This document shows, piece after piece, positions 60,766-64,000 of a stretch of DNA of 64,000 nt (its first letter is position 1; every line of letters begins with the position of its first letter). The notes beneath the pieces were generated by a model that was not told the origin of the DNA, searched no databases, and saw nothing but the letters and a program-made list of their open reading frames with translations. Made by a program: the position numbers and the translations under genes. Where the stretch lies: NCBI RefSeq assembly GCF_015461835.1, contig NZ_JACOPX010000006.1:248001-312000 (forward strand), in the 5' to 3' direction. Origin of the DNA: Pseudomonas neuropathica. Lineage in GTDB: Bacteria; Pseudomonadota; Gammaproteobacteria; Pseudomonadales; Pseudomonadaceae.

Positions 60766-60792
60766 ACAAATCCGCGCCCGTCGCGGATTTGT
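60766..60792. terminator. Hairpin between binding-protein and permease genes
   Basis: ACAAATCCGCG-cccgt-CGCGGATTTGT, an 11-base perfect stem followed by TGTGAG. Without a T run it may attenuate or protect mRNA rather than terminate. Confidence 0.5.
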
Positions 60793-60812
60793 TGTGAGCG
60801 GAGCCAAAAACC

Positions 60813-61655
60813 ATGACCACTCACAGCAAAGACTTGCCCGCGCCACTTGCCGTTCCGCGCCAGCGTCCTGCGCGTTTAAATCCGACATGGCAGCGCCGCT
60901 GCAAGGGCCTGGCCCTGCCGCTGCTGATCATCGTTGCGCTGGAAATTATCGTACGCATCGGGTGGCTGCCGTCCTACCAGATGCCGGCACCGAGCGAGAT
61001 TGCCCTGACCCTCACCGACCTCGCTGAGGGTGCGCTGTGGAAACACATCGGCGCCAGCCTGATCCGCGTGCTGCTGGGCTTTGCCATTGGCGCCAGTCTG
61101 GGGCTGGCGTTTGCCGCCTGGGTCGGTTTGAGCCGCGAAGCCGAGGCTTATCTGGAACCGACTTTCGCTGCCTTGCGTTCAATCCCGAGCCTGGCCTGGG
61201 TGCCGCTGCTGTTGTTGTGGCTGGGCATCGACGAGACCTCGAAAATTGTCTTGATCGCCATTGGCGCGTTCTTTCCGGTGTACGTCAACGTCGTCGCGGC
61301 CATACGCAACATTGACCGCAAACTGGTGGAAGTCGGCCGCATCTACGGCTTTAGCCGCTTGCAACTGGTAAGGCGGATTTTGCTGCCGGCCGCCCTGCCC
61401 GGCCTGTTCACCGGGCTACGCAGTGGCATGAGTCTGGCGTGGATGTTTCTGGTGGCGGCGGAACTGATCGCCGCCACCAAAGGTTTGGGGTATCTGCTCA
61501 CTGACGGCCGGGAAACTTCGCGACCGGACATCGTGCTGGCCGCAATCATCGTGCTCGCCTTGCTCGGTAAACTCAGCGATGGCTTGCTGGCCGTGCTCGA
61601 ACGCCGCTGGTTGAACTGGCGTGACACATTCACCGGCCAAGGCGCCAGCGACTAA
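60813..61655 (+). CDS. ABC transporter permease (SsuC-like)
   Basis: 280 residues with about six helices and the EAA loop (VGRIYGFSRLQLVRRILLPA) that contacts the ATPase. RSIPSLAWVPLLLLWLGI is typical of SsuC/TauC permeases. No SsuB ATPase follows; the next gene is unrelated, so the energising subunit must be elsewhere. Confidence 0.88.
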   Translation: MTTHSKDLPAPLAVPRQRPARLNPTWQRRCKGLALPLLIIVALEIIVRIGWLPSYQMPAPSEIALTLTDLAEGALWKHIGASLIRVLLGFAIGASLGLAFAAWVGLSREAEAYLEPTFAALRSIPSLAWVPLLLLWLGIDETSKIVLIAIGAFFPVYVNVVAAIRNIDRKLVEVGRIYGFSRLQLVRRILLPAALPGLFTGLRSGMSLAWMFLVAAELIAATKGLGYLLTDGRETSRPDIVLAAIIVLALLGKLSDGLLAVLERRWLNWRDTFTGQGASD

Positions 61656-61684
61656 GCTGAAATCTCCAACCGGAGATTCAGCCG

Positions 61685-62365
61685 ATGTGCGGAAGACTCT
61701 CGCAGTACCGTGGCATTCACGACTTCGTCGCGGTGCTGAGCATTCCCGACGCGTTGATCAATCACGTTGGTGATGCGCCGCTTGATCGCTATAACGCGGC
61801 GCCGACCACCGCGCTGGCCGTCCTGCACCAACAAGGGCAACAGCTGCAGGCCGACAATCTGCGCTGGGGCTGGCGCCCGCACTGGGCCAAGGATCGCCCA
61901 CCACCGATCAATGCCCGGGTCGAGAAAGTCGCCCATGGCCCGTTCTTCCGGACGATCTGGCGACATCGCTTGATTGTGCCCGTGGACAACTGGTTTGAAT
62001 GGGTCGACACCGAAGACAAAACCCGACAACCGTGGCTGATTCGTCGGGCGGATCATGGGGCGGTTTTCTGCGCTGCCATCGGCCAATTTCCGACAGCCGA
62101 AACACCGGCCCGGGACGACGACGGTTTCGTGATCATCACCGCCGATGCTATGGGGGGCATGCTCGATATCCATGATCGCCGACCGGTGGTGTTCCGCGCA
62201 GAGTTGGTGCGCGAATGGCTCGACCCCGCAACCCCCGTTGAGCGCGCCGAGCAAATGCTGTTGTTCGAAGGTGAAGGCAGTGAGGTGTTCGAATGGTACA
62301 AAGTCGGCAAAGCGGTCGGTAACGCACGCAATCAGGGGGCCAGTTTGATTATTGAGCAGACTTAA
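61685..62365 (+). CDS. SOS response-associated peptidase (YedK/HMCES)
   Basis: 226 residues starting MCGRLSQY; Cys2 forms the thiazolidine crosslink with abasic sites in single-stranded DNA. NARVEKVAHGPFF and the active-site His in DIHDRRPVVF are present. Roughly usual length. It protects abasic sites during replication. Confidence 0.9.
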   Translation: MCGRLSQYRGIHDFVAVLSIPDALINHVGDAPLDRYNAAPTTALAVLHQQGQQLQADNLRWGWRPHWAKDRPPPINARVEKVAHGPFFRTIWRHRLIVPVDNWFEWVDTEDKTRQPWLIRRADHGAVFCAAIGQFPTAETPARDDDGFVIITADAMGGMLDIHDRRPVVFRAELVREWLDPATPVERAEQMLLFEGEGSEVFEWYKVGKAVGNARNQGASLIIEQT

Positions 62366-62393
62366 ACATTTGCCGACTTCACGCGTCTATCAA

Positions 62394-62475
62394 TGTAGGA
62401 GCTGCAGAAGGCTGCGATCTTTTGACGCAGCGTTAGAAGAATAAAACTATTGCAACCTTCAGCGACTCATAAAGG
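62394..62475. repeat. Degenerate REP-like hairpin (GGAGCTGCAGAAGGCTGCGA type)
   Basis: GTAGGAGCTGCAGAAGGCTG and a decayed inverted arm TGCAACCTTCAGCGACT. Same type as the element at 2269-2350. The rest of the 390-base gap to the next gene holds only the palindrome at 62624. Confidence 0.55.
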
Positions 62476-62623
62476 CGAATCACTGCCGTTACAAACTCTG
62501 TTTCATCTTTGAAACGCTGCAAATAAAACACACGTTCGAGTGAACAAACCGCCTGTCTGACATTTCAACCGTCATACATACATTTAGATGCACTACGGCT
62601 AGCATGCGCGCCGCCTTTCCGAT

Positions 62624-62633
62624 TGGTATACCA
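62624..62633. promoter_or_regulatory. Palindrome TGGTATACCA
   Basis: A second perfect copy of the decamer found at 9457-9466. It lies about 120 bases before the small gene that follows. Confidence 0.4.
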
Positions 62634-62754
62634 GTTGACCAAAGAGTCAACAAACCAGGAATCCCCATAACGTCTACAAGCCTTGCAGAGAAATAAGTTG
62701 CGCGACGATTTTGCAATCAAACAGGTCGGCGGCCTGGAGTGTATTTATCTGTCC

Positions 62755-62970
62755 ATGACAGAACGCTTTGAACTCGACTGTTTTATCGGCCACTACATCA
62801 AGACCCGAAACCTGCGTGCCGTTCCCGATATCGAACGCATCCTGCGCACCACCCTCGAAGGGTATCCCGGCCACGCGCCGGTGATGGTCAACGAGCTGAA
62901 CGCATGGATCGACCGAACATTGGGATATCGGGCTTCACACCCCGATTTCACGCAGCTGGACGATCTCTGA
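62755..62970 (+). CDS. Small hypothetical protein
   Basis: 71 residues from the ATG at 62755 (TERFELDCFIGHYIKTRNLR); helical and charged, with DIERILRTTLEGYPG. The frame extends upstream to a TTG at 62683, and the true start is unsure because no ribosome site fits well. Ends at a strong terminator. Confidence 0.5.
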   Translation: MTERFELDCFIGHYIKTRNLRAVPDIERILRTTLEGYPGHAPVMVNELNAWIDRTLGYRASHPDFTQLDDL

Positions 62971-62974
62971 ACCC

Positions 62975-63004
62975 AAAAAAAGCCCCGCATGTGCGGGGCT
63001 TTTT
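62975..63004 (+). terminator. Rho-independent terminator
   Basis: AAAAAAAGCCCCGCA-tg-TGCGGGGCTTTTT; bidirectional, serving the convergent small genes. Confidence 0.9.
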
Positions 63005-63015
63005 CGTAAAAATCT

Positions 63016-63162
63016 TCAAAACTTGCGGTCTGGATCTGAAAGCTCTGTGGATTCATCGCGCTTCCAGGTCTGTTCGTTGTGTTTCTCCCGCTCTATTTCT
63101 TCTTGCGTCGGTTCATCCGTGTCTTGGTCATCCGTCTCTGGCTGCTTTGGCTCAGTCGTCAT
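63016..63162 (-). CDS. Small acidic hypothetical protein (48 aa)
   Basis: A short gene on the minus strand: TTEPKQPETDDQDTDEPTQE, then IEREKHNEQTWK. Very acidic and hydrophilic, probably unstructured. GGAGGT four bases before the ATG. It ends at the shared terminator. No function known. Confidence 0.6.
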   Translation of the reverse strand: MTTEPKQPETDDQDTDEPTQEEIEREKHNEQTWKRDESTELSDPDRKF

Positions 63163-63225
63163 GTACACCTCCCGTCATCAGTTACCCGTCATCCTTGAAG
63201 CGTAGAACAGTTTCAAACGCACAAC

Positions 63226-63540
63226 TTACAACCACCACCGCAGCAAAAAAAAGAACGCCATGCTCAACAACATACTGAGCAAAGTACTGCGCGTGTAAAT
63301 CACCAGAGCAATCGCCACCAGCGAACTAAGCAGGTACGGATTGTCCCACTGCAGATTCAGCTGTTTGTCCGGCATGAAGACAATCGGCCCGCAGATCGCG
63401 GTGAGCATCCCCGGTACTGCAAAACCGAGAAACTGCCGCGCATTGCTACTCAAGCGCACCGGCAAACGCGGTTCAAGAAACACGTAGCGATTGAGAAACA
63501 CCAGAATCCCCATGCCGAAAATCACCGCCCAAACCATCAT
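63226..63540 (-). CDS. AzlD-family branched-chain amino acid export subunit
   Basis: About 104 residues, four helices, with FLNRYVFLEPRLPVRLS and FAVPGMLTAICGPI. The ATG at 63540 overlaps the AzlC stop as ATGATG. AzlD is the small partner of AzlC in exporting branched-chain amino acids or analogues. Confidence 0.82.
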   Translation of the reverse strand: MMVWAVIFGMGILVFLNRYVFLEPRLPVRLSSNARQFLGFAVPGMLTAICGPIVFMPDKQLNLQWDNPYLLSSLVAIALVIYTRSTLLSMLLSMAFFFLLRWWL

Positions 63541-64000
63541 GTGCGCTCCCGATACAGCTTGTTGCAGATAAACCCTGCCGTCATCCCGGCCAGACCGGAC
63601 AACACCAGCGCCGAGCCCCATTGCCAGTAACTGAACAACACCGAACAAAACAGCGACACCGCCACGCAGACCACCGTCGGCACGTTGCGCACTACCGGCG
63701 TGATCAACGCGATAAACGTGGCGGCAATCGAGAAGTCCAGCCCCAGGTGCTCAAGCCCCGGGATACTGCTGCCAAGAACGATCCCGGCCAGGGTGAACAG
63801 ATTCCACGCGATGTAAAACGTCAGGCCGACACCCAGCGCATACCAGCGGTTGAACTGCTGGCGATCATGTTGACTGGTCAGTGCAAACAACTCGTCGGTG
63901 AGCAAAAAGCCCAGCCCGATGCGCCAGCGCCCCGGCAGTGGCGAAATCACCGAACGCATGCTCATGCCGTACAGCAAGTGCTGTGAAGTCAGCAGCAGCG
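63537..64000 (-). CDS. AzlC-family branched-chain amino acid exporter (5' end outside window)
   Basis: The C-terminal part of AzlC. HLLYGMSMR with downstream LLTDELFAL is the conserved AzlC core, followed by helices including IAATFIALITPVVRN. The frame is open at base 64000, so the N-terminus lies beyond the window. Overlaps azlD. Confidence 0.85.
   Translation of the reverse strand, partial: LLLTSQHLLYGMSMRSVISPLPGRWRIGLGFLLTDELFALTSQHDRQQFNRWYALGVGLTFYIAWNLFTLAGIVLGSSIPGLEHLGLDFSIAATFIALITPVVRNVPTVVCVAVSLFCSVLFSYWQWGSALVLSGLAGMTAGFICNKLYRERT

Noticed and set aside
1-64000. Prophage or integrated plasmid
   Set aside because: No integrase, structural phage genes, replication initiator, att-like duplication or transposase was seen; foreign-looking AT-rich sequence is limited to the CDI array.

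Overview
The window looks like chromosome of a fluorescent-group Pseudomonas. It is GC-rich, crowded with LysR-regulated catabolic and transport genes, and carries several Pseudomonas-type REP doublets (GTAGGAGTGAGCCTGCTCGCGA inverted pairs). It also has genus-typical small genes such as a DUF1652 protein. No rRNA, tRNA, CRISPR array, prophage or transposase gene was seen.

Left part (1-11.2 kb): a hybrid sensor kinase (cut by the window edge) divergent from a LuxR-type regulator; a bile-acid/sodium-type symporter next to an AraC regulator; a DyP peroxidase divergent from a TerC protein; a polyamine-type binding protein; and an NCS1 permease divergent from a flavin reductase plus luciferase-like monooxygenase pair.

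Centre (11.2-29.3 kb): the most striking region. It is a contact-dependent inhibition (two-partner secretion) locus read leftwards: cdiB, a 2943-residue cdiA, and its cognate immunity gene. Downstream lies a roughly 5.5 kb store of orphan toxin tails, pre-toxin fragments and immunity genes, several of them broken and one duplicated. Twelve copies of a roughly 60 bp hairpin repeat sit at the module boundaries, all in the same orientation, and I saw none elsewhere in the window. Some copies carry paired compensatory changes in the stem. The C-terminus of the intact CdiA has protein-kinase-like signatures. A near-consensus sigma-70 promoter is duplicated in front of cdiB and in front of a neighbouring lipoprotein gene.

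Right part (29.5-64 kb): an alpha/beta hydrolase; a catabolic block of flavin monooxygenase, RidA, DUF1028 and ArgE-like deacetylase with a LysR gene and a second NCS1 permease; a GST; an aldehyde dehydrogenase with a LysR gene; an SDR/MFS pair with a LysR gene; an acyltransferase-like membrane protein; two PqiA genes converging on a YdiJ-type FAD/Fe-S oxidoreductase; a glucarate dehydratase/transporter operon with its LysR gene; several small genes; a Nudix hydrolase; a polysaccharide deacetylase; sulfonate-type ABC components without an ATPase; a YedK/HMCES protein; and an AzlCD-type exporter cut by the right edge.

The two NCS1 permeases, the two monooxygenase systems, RidA and the amidohydrolase-type genes suggest uptake and oxidation of small nitrogen compounds. 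The substrate cannot be read from the sequence.
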